From NCBI GenBank assembly GCA_947382645.1, contig CANDAE010000010.1, positions 62,001-126,000 on the forward strand: a stretch of 64,000 nt of DNA, read 5' to 3'. The DNA comes from Suilimivivens sp009774465. GTDB lineage: Bacteria; Bacillota; Clostridia; Lachnospirales; Lachnospiraceae. Shown here piece after piece: positions 1-9,092 of the stretch. Every line of letters begins with the position of its first letter. The first letter of the stretch is position 1. The position numbers and the translations under genes are program-made. The notes under the pieces were generated by a model. That model saw only the letters and a program-made list of their open reading frames with translations, did no database searches and was not told the origin of the DNA.

Positions 1-526
1 AGGTTGGCTCATCCATAATCAGAACCTTTGGCTCTACCGACAGGGCCTTTAATATTTTTACATACTGTTGATCGGAAACAGAAAGATTTTCTATCCTGGT
101 CAACGGATTAATTTGTATGTTCAGTTCTTCTATCTGCCTTTGTGTTTCTTTCAACATTTCTTTAAATTTCACAAATCCAAAACGATTTGCCTTTTCATTT
201 CCAACATAAATATTTTCTACTACATTCATACCTGGAACCAAATCGTTTTCCTGGTAAACAATGTTAATTCCCAATTCTTTTGATAAGTTGGGAGTCAATG
301 TCTCATAGGATTTTCCTTCTACCTCTATGCTTCCCGACGTAGGCCGATATGCTCCGCTTAAAACTTTCATAAGCGTAGACTTTCCCGCACCATTTTCACC
401 TACCAGGCAGTGTATCTCTCCCTTATACAAATCAAAAGTAATACCGGACAATGCATATACGCCTGAAAACTCCTTCTTAATTTCATTCATTTTTAAAATA
501 GGTTTGCTGTTGTAATCAATATCCAC
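1..526 (-). CDS. Sugar ABC transporter ATP-binding protein, N-terminal part (runs off window)
   Basis: This is the first 175 codons of an RbsA/MglA-type sugar importer ATPase; the rest lies beyond base 1. It starts at a GTG (526) with a good ribosome site, GGAGG, seven bases upstream. An internal ATG at 490 is a weaker alternative. The translation shows Walker A GENGAGKST, a Q-loop region (VYQEND), a degenerate signature (ENLSVSDQQ) and Walker B VLIMDEPT at the window edge. The signature is typical of the first domain of tandem sugar ATPases, which run about 500 residues. It lies downstream of the binding-protein gene in the same direction, separated by a hairpin, so it should energise import of the same sugar. 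Confidence 0.9.
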   Translation of the reverse strand, partial: MDIDYNSKPILKMNEIKKEFSGVYALSGITFDLYKGEIHCLVGENGAGKSTLMKVLSGAYRPTSGSIEVEGKSYETLTPNLSKELGINIVYQENDLVPGMNVVENIYVGNEKANRFGFVKFKEMLKETQRQIEELNIQINPLTRIENLSVSDQQYVKILKALSVEPKVLIMDEPT

Positions 527-604
527 TATTCTGCCTCCAAAAAACCATCGCCCGAAAACAATGATTTTAAATATTTTGCGCTGTTACAATCTCCTATATA
601 GCAG

Positions 605-640
605 AAACTGCCTCAAAGCCGACTGGCCCTGAGACAGCTT
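605..640 (-). terminator. Stem-loop between binding-protein and ATPase genes
   Basis: The arms 605-615 and 630-640 form an 11-bp stem with two G-T pairs and a 14-base loop. No U-run follows on the minus strand, so complete termination is unlikely. Hairpins in this place usually stabilise the mRNA of the abundant binding protein or partly attenuate the downstream transporter genes. Confidence 0.5.
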
Positions 641-654
641 TACTCTGTAATGAT

Positions 655-1707
655 TTATTTTCCTGATACAAATTCATATGCTGCTTCATAATCATCCCAG
701 GCAATAAACTCATCTAATTTATCAGCAGATACCGGAATAATCGGCAGTGAGATAAACTGTTCCGGTGTTTTTCCTTCCACCACTGCATCATATAAGTTCT
801 GGAATGTCTGAACTCCCTGAATGGAAACAGGTGCTGTCATATTTGCTGCCTCAATGCCATCCTGCAGCATTTTGTAATCATCTGGAGATCCCCCTGTAGA
901 TACGATCGGAATATTTTCCATTCCTGCATCCTGCAGTGCCTGGTAGCATCCCTGCGCCATCATGCCATTGTTTGCAAAAACATAATCAAACTCTTCTCCT
1001 GACGCAATCAGATCAGTGGTCACATTATAAGCTTTATCTGTCAGCCAATCACCATGCAGAGTTGCCGCGATTTCCACTTTATCGCCAAATTCTTCTATTG
1101 CACGGTCCACACCCTCCTGATATTTTTCATATACACCTGCCCCCTGCTGTCCTGCACAGAAAAATACTTTTGCACCAGGATGTACTTCTGAAATATACTT
1201 AATTGCTTCATATCCAATCTGATCATATTCGCAGGCAACACTGGCAATATAATCTCCCGGATCCGCAACGTCCATCTTAAAGTTCTCTACAGTGACCGGA
1301 ATTCCTGCTTCATTTGCCATCTTTACCAACTGTGCTCCCTGCTCTGTGGAAATCGGGAAAATAGAAATGCCATCAACGCCCTGCTGAATCAGAGATTCCA
1401 TTGCTGTCACAGAGTCTTCCAGACTGTTTTTAGAATCTAACACAACAGTTTCTACATTTACATCCGCCTGGGTTGCAGCATATTCAAATGCCTTTGCTGA
1501 ATACTCATTCCAAATATCTGTCATATCATAAGCGATATACCCAAATGTATAACTGTCTTTCGCCTCTGCATCTGACTCCTGTGCTTCTGTTTCTGCTGCA
1601 GGCACCTCCTCTGTCACTGACGGCGCTTCCGGTTCACTTTTACCTCCACATGCCATCAACGAACATGCCATTACTGCACTGAGTAATACTGCTGTCATCC
1701 TTTTCAT
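655..1707 (-). CDS. Sugar ABC transporter substrate-binding lipoprotein (periplasmic-binding-protein type 1, RbsB-like)
   Basis: The protein captures a sugar outside the cell and delivers it to the ABC importer whose ATPase follows. ATG 1707 is chosen over an upstream in-frame start because AGGAGGACAAAA sits directly before it and a lipoprotein signal follows at once (MKRMTAVLLS..LMACGG, lipobox LMAC). After an acidic Ser/Glu/Ala linker, the mature domain has the type 1 fold pattern, with a conserved start (YTFGYIAYDMTDIW) and a segment like VLDSKNSLEDSVTAMESLIQQ. The length, about 350 residues, is usual. The sugar cannot be read from the sequence. The neighbouring ROK repressor and sugar isomerase suggest one catabolic regulon. 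Confidence 0.9.
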   Translation of the reverse strand: MKRMTAVLLSAVMACSLMACGGKSEPEAPSVTEEVPAAETEAQESDAEAKDSYTFGYIAYDMTDIWNEYSAKAFEYAATQADVNVETVVLDSKNSLEDSVTAMESLIQQGVDGISIFPISTEQGAQLVKMANEAGIPVTVENFKMDVADPGDYIASVACEYDQIGYEAIKYISEVHPGAKVFFCAGQQGAGVYEKYQEGVDRAIEEFGDKVEIAATLHGDWLTDKAYNVTTDLIASGEEFDYVFANNGMMAQGCYQALQDAGMENIPIVSTGGSPDDYKMLQDGIEAANMTAPVSIQGVQTFQNLYDAVVEGKTPEQFISLPIIPVSADKLDEFIAWDDYEAAYEFVSGK

Positions 1708-1769
1708 TTTTTGTCCTCCTGTAATTTTCTTTTCCTTTATCAAAAACACTATTGTGTCTTTTGAACTGC

Positions 1770-2582
1770 TTATACTGCAAAACCTTTTTCTTTTAAGTAC
1801 TGATAAGAATCCAATACTGCCTGATTTACCTCATCAATATCCCTGGCTCCCTCTTTCGTAAACTCAATCTCTATGCTAAAAGGACAGTCATTATTATCCC
1901 TTTCAAGATTTTCAAAAATTTTCTGGAAGTTTACCGTTCCCTTTCCAAGGGCCGGGAAATCCCATTCCTGTTGTCCGCCTCTTTTATCTTTCAAATGCAT
2001 ATATGCAATCTCATTTTTACAGTTTTGCATGTCCTCTTCCGGTTTTACTCCGCCATAAAAAATTGCGTTTGCTGTATCATAATTGATTTGCACATGTTCA
2101 GAATCAATTAAATCGACTATTTCTTTCAAAATCTTTCCATTACAATGCTCTCCGTGAATTTCCAATACAAGCATCATCCCTGCATCTTCCAGCAGGGGAA
2201 TGAGAGATCTGATGTTCTCTGCCAATATCTCATTACCTGTTACTTCTTTATCTTCCAGGTGTGCTTCTCCCACAGAGGAAACGATATACTTGCATCCAAA
2301 AAATCTTGCCAGTTCTATGTTTTCCATAAAATCCTGCAGTCTTTCTTTATCCATTAGATTACAATGCCCACTTAACGCAAAAGGTATGATAGAAAGCTCC
2401 TGCATTTTCTTCTTTAGGCCGACAAGATAAGCAAATGACTGTGTTGGAAAAACATGCTCAGTCCATCCCTTCGTTGCCGTCAGCTCAATATAGCGAAAGC
2501 CCGCTTTATATATTCCCTCCAATGCTTCTTCTATGGAATAACCATGATAGCAATTTGAATTAACGCCTATAATCCGTTTCAT
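1770..2582 (-). CDS. Sugar phosphate isomerase/epimerase family protein (xylose isomerase-like TIM barrel)
   Basis: This 270-residue protein belongs to the AP endonuclease 2/xylose isomerase-like TIM-barrel superfamily. The N-terminus MKRIIGVNSNCYHGYSIEEA and the segment GFRYIELTATKGW are typical of the first two strands. Likely divalent-metal ligands are visible in VLEIHGEH, INYDTANAI, MHLKDKRGG and SIEIEFT. Members act as ketose epimerases, inosose dehydratases or hydroxypyruvate isomerases, so the exact reaction stays open. It lies between the binding-protein gene and the ROK regulator in the same direction, which suggests it handles the imported sugar or its first oxidised product. Confidence 0.8.
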   Translation of the reverse strand: MKRIIGVNSNCYHGYSIEEALEGIYKAGFRYIELTATKGWTEHVFPTQSFAYLVGLKKKMQELSIIPFALSGHCNLMDKERLQDFMENIELARFFGCKYIVSSVGEAHLEDKEVTGNEILAENIRSLIPLLEDAGMMLVLEIHGEHCNGKILKEIVDLIDSEHVQINYDTANAIFYGGVKPEEDMQNCKNEIAYMHLKDKRGGQQEWDFPALGKGTVNFQKIFENLERDNNDCPFSIEIEFTKEGARDIDEVNQAVLDSYQYLKEKGFAV

Positions 2583-2610
2583 GCCTGCATTTCCTCTCTG
2601 CCCAATTTGC

Positions 2611-3810
2611 TTAATATAGGAATAATTTATCTGTCATATCTTCTAAAAATTTATAATGCATATCCATATAATACTTTGCGGCTCCCTGTAAAAGAGCTTC
2701 TTCTTTCAGTCTGGTGAATCGAATATCAACCTTGGAAACAAATTGCTGGAAGCCTGTTGCCCTGACATTCTTTTGCAGTTCCTCCAAAAAAATATCTCCC
2801 AGTTTTCTGCCCATACCTCCGATTACAACACTTTCCGGATTAAACATGGCAATCAGATTGCTCAGTGCATAACCTAAATCAATTACCAGGGAATCTATAA
2901 TTCTCAGGGCGCCCTGATTTCCTTCCGCTGCCAGGTTCCCCACATCCTTAAAAAGAATTGGAGCATATTCCTGAAATATTTCTTCCGCATTGCACTCTTT
3001 TGCTATTTGGGGAAGTGCAAGTTCTCCAATACGATGTTCCAGACAGCCTCTGTTTCCGCAAACACATTTTTCACCATTCCTGTCCACTGAAAAATGTCCA
3101 AACTGGGTTCCCATACCAGTGGCTCCCTTGAGAATATTTCCTTCATAAACCAGTGCCGCACCAACACCTTCATTCATATTCAAATATACATAATTTCTTC
3201 CCTTCATATCTCCGAAGGCATTTTCCGCATAAGCAAGACATGCTGTATCATTAAATACGGACAAAGGGTACTCCTGTATCCTGGTTCTCAGTTCCTGAAT
3301 CACCTTTTGTTTTTCATCCAGCGAAAGAACCATAGAAATAATTTCTTCCGCTTCACTGTCTATCATACCCGGAACTACCAGACAAATCCCCAGCACCTTT
3401 TTATTTCCGCACCTTTGTTCAATACATTCCTTGACCTGTTTTTCAATTTGAGCGGCATAGTTTTCCCCTGTCTTAACTTCGGTTTCATTCACATGCTCTA
3501 CTTCAAAAGAAGAAGTCACAATTGCTGTTTCTAAAATCCTTTTCCTCCAATTGATTACCAGAAAACAGTTTCCTTCGCTGTTTACTACCAGACTATTAGG
3601 CTTTCTGCCCTGTCTGTTACTTTCCACACTGCCTTCGTCTGTAATATAGCCTTCCTGAATCAGTTCATCAACCAGAGCAGATACCGTCGTTTTACTCAAA
3701 TTTGTAATATTGGCCAACTGGATTCTCGAAATACCCGGATCAGCATTAATTAGCATATAGATATTTTTCTTATTTATGGCTTTTATTGTTTGCTGACTAT
3801 ATACTCCCAT
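2611..3810 (-). CDS. ROK-family transcriptional regulator (NagC/XylR type)
   Basis: The protein has an N-terminal winged helix-turn-helix (about residues 10-60, with SRIQLANITNLSKTTVSALV) followed by a sugar-kinase-like ROK domain. That domain contains the ROK zinc motif, GHFSVDRNGEKCVCGNRGC, and the nucleotide-fold segment FNPESVVIGGMG. ATG 3810 is chosen because TGGAGG precedes it by six bases; an upstream ATG at 3849 has no ribosome site. The usual family length is about 380-400 residues, and this one has 399. It is first in the minus-strand sugar operon and probably represses it until the sugar binds. It is a regulator rather than a kinase because it carries the DNA-binding domain. Confidence 0.88.
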   Translation of the reverse strand: MGVYSQQTIKAINKKNIYMLINADPGISRIQLANITNLSKTTVSALVDELIQEGYITDEGSVESNRQGRKPNSLVVNSEGNCFLVINWRKRILETAIVTSSFEVEHVNETEVKTGENYAAQIEKQVKECIEQRCGNKKVLGICLVVPGMIDSEAEEIISMVLSLDEKQKVIQELRTRIQEYPLSVFNDTACLAYAENAFGDMKGRNYVYLNMNEGVGAALVYEGNILKGATGMGTQFGHFSVDRNGEKCVCGNRGCLEHRIGELALPQIAKECNAEEIFQEYAPILFKDVGNLAAEGNQGALRIIDSLVIDLGYALSNLIAMFNPESVVIGGMGRKLGDIFLEELQKNVRATGFQQFVSKVDIRFTRLKEEALLQGAAKYYMDMHYKFLEDMTDKLFLY

Positions 3811-3877
3811 ATCTTGCCTCCAAACAGTCTGAAAAACCATTTTAAACATATAGCTTCCAGACTTTTTTCTCTTTTAT

Positions 3878-3926
3878 TGTATACCCTCGTTATTTAGTTT
3901 GTTCAGCGACCTTACTAATTAATTAG
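3878..3926 (-). promoter_or_regulatory. Candidate promoter and operator of the ROK/sugar operon
   Basis: On the minus strand a -35-like TGAACA (3900-3905) lies 16 bases from a -10-like TATACA (3878-3883). A perfect 12-base palindrome, CTAATTAATTAG (3915-3926), is just upstream and could bind the ROK regulator. Prediction from sequence only. Confidence 0.4.
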
Positions 3927-3988
3927 AGACTAACATATTTGCATAATAAATGCAATATTTTTTTATATTTTTTTTTATTTTTGAAAGT

Positions 3989-4016
3989 AAAAAACACCAG
4001 CCATTTCTGACTGATG
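3989..4016 (-). terminator. Rho-independent terminator after the hydroxyacid dehydrogenase gene
   Basis: On the minus strand an 8-bp stem (CATCAGTC with GGCTGGTG) and a 6-base loop are followed by six T residues. It ends the transcript of the gene at 4028-4987 and separates it from the ROK operon. Confidence 0.8.
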
Positions 4017-4027
4017 CTTTACAGCTT

Positions 4028-4987
4028 TTATAAATTTACTATATTTCTATCCCTGCCATTTAAAAAGGCTTCGATATTTTTACAGGTCTCAAGCACACAC
4101 CTTCTTCTTGCTTCCGTGCTTGCCCAGGCCAGATGAGGGGTGATGATCAGTTTGCTGCTGTCTTTTATTTTACTCAAGGGATTCGATTCCTTCATAGGCT
4201 CCGTACCTGTTACATCAAGGCCTGCTCCTGCAATATACCCTTCTGTCAAGGCGGTATAAAGATCTTCGTCATTTACCACGGGACCTCTTGCAACATTCAC
4301 TAAAACAGCAGTTTTTTTCATTTTTCTCAGTGCTTCCAAATGAATCAGATTTCTGGTTCTTTCACTTAACGGACAGTGAAGTGACAAAAAATCTGATTCC
4401 TTAAGCAGGGTATCAAAATCAACTCTCTCATATTCCGTGCAGGTACTTTGCCCGGATGCGGAATAAAAAATAACCCTGCAGCCAAAAGCCCTGGCAATTC
4501 CCGCCACTTTTCTTCCAATATTTCCCATGCCAACAATCCCCCAGTTCTTTCCGGAAAGCTCCGTAAAGGGAATATCAAAATTTGAAAAGCGGTCCTGCGA
4601 CGCATATGCGCCGGATTTTACATATTCATCATAATGGCGGAGCTTTTCCAGTACATAAAAGCACAAGGCAAAGGTATGCTGTGCCACTGCATCTGTGGAA
4701 TAATTCACCACATTGGCTACCTTAATTCCCCTGCTTTTGCAGTAAGCAAGGTCAACATTATCATAACCCGTTGCAAATTCACAAATCAATCTTACATCAG
4801 GTGCATCTTTCAATGTCTCTTCATTTAAAGGCGCCTTGTTGGCAATGATAATTTCCGCGTCTTTTATTTTTTCCTTCACATCAGCTGCCGTCGTATTTGG
4901 ATAGGAGGTTACATCTCCAAATGCACTTATTTCATCTACAGATGTGTCAAGCCCCACACTGTTTCTTTCCAAAATGACTATTTTCAT
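4028..4987 (-). CDS. D-isomer-specific 2-hydroxyacid dehydrogenase
   Basis: This 319-residue NAD(P)-dependent oxidoreductase reversibly reduces a 2-oxoacid such as hydroxypyruvate. The Rossmann motif GIVGMGNIGRKVAGIA lies near residue 150. Family active-site segments follow in order: VNVARGPVVND (catalytic Arg region), LDVTGTEPM (Glu region) and ITPHLAW (catalytic His). The length is normal for glycerate or lactate dehydrogenase-like members. It is a separate unit between the ROK operon and the esterase gene, with its own terminator. Substrate assignment is not possible, but the isomerase-like neighbour would fit a hydroxypyruvate or sugar-acid route. Confidence 0.85.
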   Translation of the reverse strand: MKIVILERNSVGLDTSVDEISAFGDVTSYPNTTAADVKEKIKDAEIIIANKAPLNEETLKDAPDVRLICEFATGYDNVDLAYCKSRGIKVANVVNYSTDAVAQHTFALCFYVLEKLRHYDEYVKSGAYASQDRFSNFDIPFTELSGKNWGIVGMGNIGRKVAGIARAFGCRVIFYSASGQSTCTEYERVDFDTLLKESDFLSLHCPLSERTRNLIHLEALRKMKKTAVLVNVARGPVVNDEDLYTALTEGYIAGAGLDVTGTEPMKESNPLSKIKDSSKLIITPHLAWASTEARRRCVLETCKNIEAFLNGRDRNIVNL

Positions 4988-5066
4988 GTATCTGTCTCCC
5001 TGCCTTTTTATTTCCTTTCATTATATAAAAATAATTTTCATTTGAACAGATATTATATTCACAATT

Positions 5067-5879
5067 TTATAGAGAGGTTGCATCTACTGCCCATGCAAGG
5101 GCTTTATTAATGTGTCCGTTCCATATATACCACTCGTGGGTGCCCGGTGTTTCTTCATAGTAAAAAGATGCGTTTTCTTTTTTTAAAAATTTGTTAAGCG
5201 CCCTGCTGTGTTCCAGCACAAAGTCCTCTGTTCCGCAGGTCAGATAAATGTCAGGAATTTCTTCTTTGTCTTTTTTCAGCCTTTGATAAAGTATTTCCAG
5301 GTTTACCTCTGACTGCAGTAATTCTTTTGGCGAACCAAACATGGTGTTACAATAATCCTTCGTCATGCCATTCTCAAGAAAGAAATTTTTCTGTTCATTG
5401 TAACCATAGCATACAATTCCAGGCGCCATAGATAAAATCTTACTGAATGTTTTATGGTTGCGCATTCCCAAATACAGGGCGCCAAAGCCTCCCATTGAAA
5501 TTCCACCGATAAAGGTATCTTCTCTTTTGTCTGATACTGCCCGAAAGGTATCCCTTGTATAGTTTACGAATTCTTCCGCCACAAATTGTTCATAATAAGC
5601 TTCTCGTTTTTTGCTGTCAAGGTAAAAAGAATTTTCACCTGCCGGCATAAATGCAGCTACATTATATTTAAGGCAAAAAGTTACAATCTGTGTGTAATGA
5701 AGCCAGTCCGTGTGTCCTCCTGAATAACCTGACAGAAGATAAATTGTCTTCATTGGTCTTTTGTAACATTCGGAAATGCACTCGGGATGAACTGCCGCCC
5801 CATCTGTGGGTAAAATTCCTGTTGCAGGCACATAACGCCCTAATTTTTCAGAATAAAAATTAAATTCAAAAACTGCCAT
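5067..5879 (-). CDS. Alpha/beta-hydrolase esterase (tributyrin/feruloyl esterase D-like)
   Basis: This 270-residue protein is a cytoplasmic serine esterase; no signal peptide is seen. The nucleophile elbow GISMGG puts the serine at residue 128. The acid is probably the Asp in CGTEDFVLEHS, and the base the His in GTHEWYIWNGH near the C-terminus. The segment YLLSGYSGGHTDW matches the oxyanion region of the EstA/S-formylglutathione-hydrolase-like group. It is the last gene of a minus-strand carbohydrate cluster that also has a ChbG-type deacetylase, so removal of acyl groups from imported oligosaccharides is a reasonable inference. Confidence 0.8.
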   Translation of the reverse strand: MAVFEFNFYSEKLGRYVPATGILPTDGAAVHPECISECYKRPMKTIYLLSGYSGGHTDWLHYTQIVTFCLKYNVAAFMPAGENSFYLDSKKREAYYEQFVAEEFVNYTRDTFRAVSDKREDTFIGGISMGGFGALYLGMRNHKTFSKILSMAPGIVCYGYNEQKNFFLENGMTKDYCNTMFGSPKELLQSEVNLEILYQRLKKDKEEIPDIYLTCGTEDFVLEHSRALNKFLKKENASFYYEETPGTHEWYIWNGHINKALAWAVDATSL

Positions 5880-5896
5880 TTATTATTTTCCTCCAT

Positions 5897-6017
5897 GCCG
5901 GAGCTGTTTTTGCGAAGGCCGCGAGCCAAATTTGAAATTTGGCTCTGCGATATCAAGTTTGTGGCTCCGGCACAAACTCGTGGTTTAAAAATCAGCACAT
6001 CAGTGTGATTTTTAAAC
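5897..6017. repeat. Clustered intergenic palindromes
   Basis: This gap holds four inverted repeats. GCCGGAGC (5897-5904) pairs with GCTCCGGC (5964-5971). A perfect 11-base repeat around a single base, GAGCCAAATTT/AAATTTGGCTC, lies at 5923-5945. GTTTGTG/CACAAAC (5957-5977) surrounds the second outer arm, so it competes with the first pairing. A 12-base repeat, GTTTAAAAATCA/TGATTTTTAAAC, spans 5983-6017. The set looks like a mobile intergenic repeat or a processed RNA hairpin between pgmB and the esterase gene. Confidence 0.7.
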
Positions 6018-6074
6018 CTTTTCCTCCAATTCTTTTGTATAACTTCTATAAGCCAAACCCAGTCTGCCCTGATT

Positions 6075-6740
6075 TTAAAAACCACTCTCCTGCCAATTGC
6101 CGTCTGCAGCAAGAGAAAAAATATCCGAAAACTTATGTATTGGATAATCTGTTTTCTCATAAGCTGCTGCATCACCAAGTCCGGCACAGGGAAATCCTCC
6201 TGCTATAGCCGCATCTATTCCAGATCTGGCATCCTCTACTACCAGACACTGCCCCGGTTTACATCCCAAATATTCTGCTGCCTTTAAGAATACTTCTGGC
6301 GCCGGCTTTGAGCGACTAATATTATTTCCGTCAGAAATTGCATCGAATATTTCCAGCAATCCAATTTTCTCTAAAATAAAACGCGCATTTTTGCTGGAAG
6401 AGCCGATTGCTATCCCTATGTTTCTTCTTTTCAGCTCATTTAATGTCTCTGCTACCTCCTCTGAAACATCTTTCGGTGACATTTGGCAAAGCAGATTTCT
6501 GTAAATATTATTTTTCTTTTCTGAAAGCTTCTGTTTTTCTTCTTCTGTCATATTTCCCTGATATTGTTCCAAAATGATCTCAAGACTTTCCATCCTGCTT
6601 ACGCCTCTTAATCTGTCATTAATGGCTTCATCAAAATATACTCCAATTTCATCAGCAATCTGCTTCCATGCCATATAATGATATTTGTCCGTATGGCAGA
6701 TCACTCCGTCCAGATCAAAAATTATTCCTTTATACTGCAT
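6075..6740 (-). CDS. pgmB: Beta-phosphoglucomutase (HAD superfamily)
   Basis: The enzyme converts beta-glucose 1-phosphate, the product of inverting GH65 phosphorylases, to glucose 6-phosphate. Motif I FDLDGVICHTD places the nucleophile Asp at residue 9 and the acid/base Asp at residue 11. The cap contains the substrate-specific segment GVSRMESLEIIL, very close to known PgmB. Later HAD motifs are GIAIGSSSKN (Ser) and the region SKPAPEVF...VVEDARSGIDAA (Lys and acidic metal ligands). The 221-residue length is typical. It lies 30 bases after the GH65 gene, the classic pairing. Confidence 0.93.
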   Translation of the reverse strand: MQYKGIIFDLDGVICHTDKYHYMAWKQIADEIGVYFDEAINDRLRGVSRMESLEIILEQYQGNMTEEEKQKLSEKKNNIYRNLLCQMSPKDVSEEVAETLNELKRRNIGIAIGSSSKNARFILEKIGLLEIFDAISDGNNISRSKPAPEVFLKAAEYLGCKPGQCLVVEDARSGIDAAIAGGFPCAGLGDAAAYEKTDYPIHKFSDIFSLAADGNWQESGF

Positions 6741-6770
6741 ATCATTTTCATTCCTCTCTACCCATCTAAA

Positions 6771-9062
6771 TCATTCATCCTTCTGTGTTTTATACAGCCT
6801 GATTTCATCCTCCACCAGCACAGGTCTGCCATATAAATGAACTTCTACCGGCTTCCCTTCCAGTCTGTGAATCCGGCAGCCTTCTTTGTCAACCTTGACT
6901 TCCAGTCTCGTTCTCTGATACTGAAAGCGGAATTGATAGCTTTTCCACTTATCCGGTATGCGGGGAGATAAATATAATCCTGACTCTTTGATTCTCAAAC
7001 CTGCAAATCCGTAAACAATGGCCATATAATTACCTGCCATATTTGCTGTGTGGATTCCGTCTTTTGTATTTTTGTGTGTGTTAAATAAATCCAGCTTCGC
7101 CGACTCTCCAAAGTAGTCATAAGCCTTCTCAACCATTCCAAGTTTTGCCGCCATAATGCTGAAAATACAGGTAGAAAGAGAAGAATCATGAGTTGTCACG
7201 CCCTCATAATATAAAAAGGAGCTGCGTATGGTGGAAAGCTTTTGATAATCCTCTAAAATAAAGTGTGCCAATACGGTATCCGCCTGTTTGCACACCTGTT
7301 TCCGGTAAAGCGCAAGGGGATGATAGTGGAGTAAAAGAGGATAATTTTCTTTCGGTGTATTGGCGAAATCCCATTTCTTTTTCTTTAAAAAGGAATCATC
7401 CTGGGGATTAATGTCCAACTCCTCGTCATAGGGGAGGTACATGTTCTCTGCCGCCATCTTAAATTCATCTATTTCCTCCGGCTGGAAATTTATTTTTTTG
7501 CATAATGCTTTCCATTTTCCTTCCGCCATTAATAATTCTTTACACTTCACCGCCCATTCCAGATTGTATTTGGCAAGCAGATTTGTATAATAATTGTTGT
7601 TCACCATACAGGTGTACTCATCCGGTCCGGTTACATCCTGAATGTGAAACTGTCCATCCACATAATTTCCCACATCCGCCCAGAGACGGGCGGTTTCCAG
7701 CAAAATTTCTGCTCCCTGCCCGCATAAAAATTCCATATCATTTGTGGCTAAATAGTAGGACGCCACAGCATAGGCAATATCGCCGCTGATATGATAAGCC
7801 GCGGTGCCTGATGGAAAGTAGCCGGAACATTCCTCTCCGTTTATGGTTCTCCAGGGGTATAATGCTCCCTTTTTATGCCCCAGCTTTCTGGCATTCTCCC
7901 TTGCCTGATTCAATGTCCCGTACCGGAAGGAAAGCAATGCTTTTGCAAGTTCCGGCTGAGTAATGGTAAAGCAGGGGAGCGCATACATTTCCGTATCCCA
8001 GAAAAAGTGACCTTCGTACCCTTCTCCGCTTAATCCTTTTGCCGCCATATTGCTGTAACGGTCTTTGCCTGCGGACTGTAAAAGTGCATACTGATTATAG
8101 TGAACAGCACTGTTCAGCTCCTCGTCGCCTTCTATTTCCAGATTGCTTTTCTCCCAATAATCCGAAAGGTATTCTTCCTGTTCGCGGTAAAGTTCCTCCA
8201 CCGGCTGCCGCATTACATTTCTTAAGCCTTTTTCCGTTTCTTCTTCCGGATTTCCACATCTGATGGAATCTGAAAACCAACTGTACTTATTAAATCGCAG
8301 AGTTTTTCCTTTTACTGATTTTCCCGTTATTTTATGTATTACTTTTTTGTCTTTTACAACTGTCTGCTTCTCAAAGCCAGCAGGAACCCCATGTCCTACT
8401 CCACTGCACAGGCTAAGTCCGGATCGGGACGTTTTCGCCAAAATCAGGGAAATATCATCCTGACAGCGGGGTGTGCCTGCAAACAAATACTGTGTTTTTT
8501 CTCCTGCCACCCTCGGATCTGACGGATCACAGAAATTTTCCACTTCTCCAATGTGTGAAGAAATAAGACATACTTCTCCCTCATAATTGTGGCAGGTCAA
8601 CGTTATTTCCTGCAAAAAAAGAGGAAGTGTTACAAAAGATGTCATCCTGCAAAACTGTAATGAAATTTCTTTTCCTTCCGGTGAAACCCATGCTATTTTC
8701 CGCAGAGTTACGCCTTTCTTTAAATCAACAGACCTTTTTACTTCTTTTACAGTTCCGTGAAACAGGGAAAACTGCTCGTCTCCCAGCCAGATTTCCACAC
8801 TTTGGGTATCTGCAACGTTAAGCATGGTCTGCTTTTTTTCAATCAGACCGCAAAGGGCTTCCGCCTGCTTCATATCCGTAATGTCGTAGAATCCATTGAT
8901 ATATTGTCCTCTGATACTGGTATATTCTGCCGGGTATCCTTCCTCGTAAGCGCCTCTTACTCCAATGTAACCATTTGCATTGTGAAAAATAGTTTCACCC
9001 AGCAAAAGCGCTTCCTGGCTTTTAGCATTTCCCTCTATCTCATAAAAAAACTGCTTTTCCAT
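6771..9062 (-). CDS. Glycoside hydrolase family 65 protein, disaccharide phosphorylase
   Basis: This 763-residue cytoplasmic enzyme has the GH65 layout: N-terminal beta-sandwich (about 1-270), helical linker, (alpha/alpha)6 barrel (about 310-690) and a short C-terminal beta-sheet. The barrel contains GHFFWDTEMYALP and the general-acid segment VTGPDEYTCMVNN, whose Glu donates the proton. THDSSLSTCIFS fits the phosphate-binding loop. It should split an alpha-glucoside (maltose, kojibiose, nigerose or trehalose type) with phosphate to give beta-glucose 1-phosphate for the adjacent pgmB. The particular linkage cannot be settled here. The other cluster members suggest an acylated or amino-sugar-containing substrate. 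Confidence 0.9.
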   Translation of the reverse strand: MEKQFFYEIEGNAKSQEALLLGETIFHNANGYIGVRGAYEEGYPAEYTSIRGQYINGFYDITDMKQAEALCGLIEKKQTMLNVADTQSVEIWLGDEQFSLFHGTVKEVKRSVDLKKGVTLRKIAWVSPEGKEISLQFCRMTSFVTLPLFLQEITLTCHNYEGEVCLISSHIGEVENFCDPSDPRVAGEKTQYLFAGTPRCQDDISLILAKTSRSGLSLCSGVGHGVPAGFEKQTVVKDKKVIHKITGKSVKGKTLRFNKYSWFSDSIRCGNPEEETEKGLRNVMRQPVEELYREQEEYLSDYWEKSNLEIEGDEELNSAVHYNQYALLQSAGKDRYSNMAAKGLSGEGYEGHFFWDTEMYALPCFTITQPELAKALLSFRYGTLNQARENARKLGHKKGALYPWRTINGEECSGYFPSGTAAYHISGDIAYAVASYYLATNDMEFLCGQGAEILLETARLWADVGNYVDGQFHIQDVTGPDEYTCMVNNNYYTNLLAKYNLEWAVKCKELLMAEGKWKALCKKINFQPEEIDEFKMAAENMYLPYDEELDINPQDDSFLKKKKWDFANTPKENYPLLLHYHPLALYRKQVCKQADTVLAHFILEDYQKLSTIRSSFLYYEGVTTHDSSLSTCIFSIMAAKLGMVEKAYDYFGESAKLDLFNTHKNTKDGIHTANMAGNYMAIVYGFAGLRIKESGLYLSPRIPDKWKSYQFRFQYQRTRLEVKVDKEGCRIHRLEGKPVEVHLYGRPVLVEDEIRLYKTQKDE

Positions 9063-9092
9063 TTTTCCTAATTCCTTTCTTGTACCTGCACA

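Noticed and set aside
3094..3534. 146-residue plus-strand frame opposite the ROK gene
   Set aside because: Shadow of the ROK coding sequence with no start site or recognisable domain.
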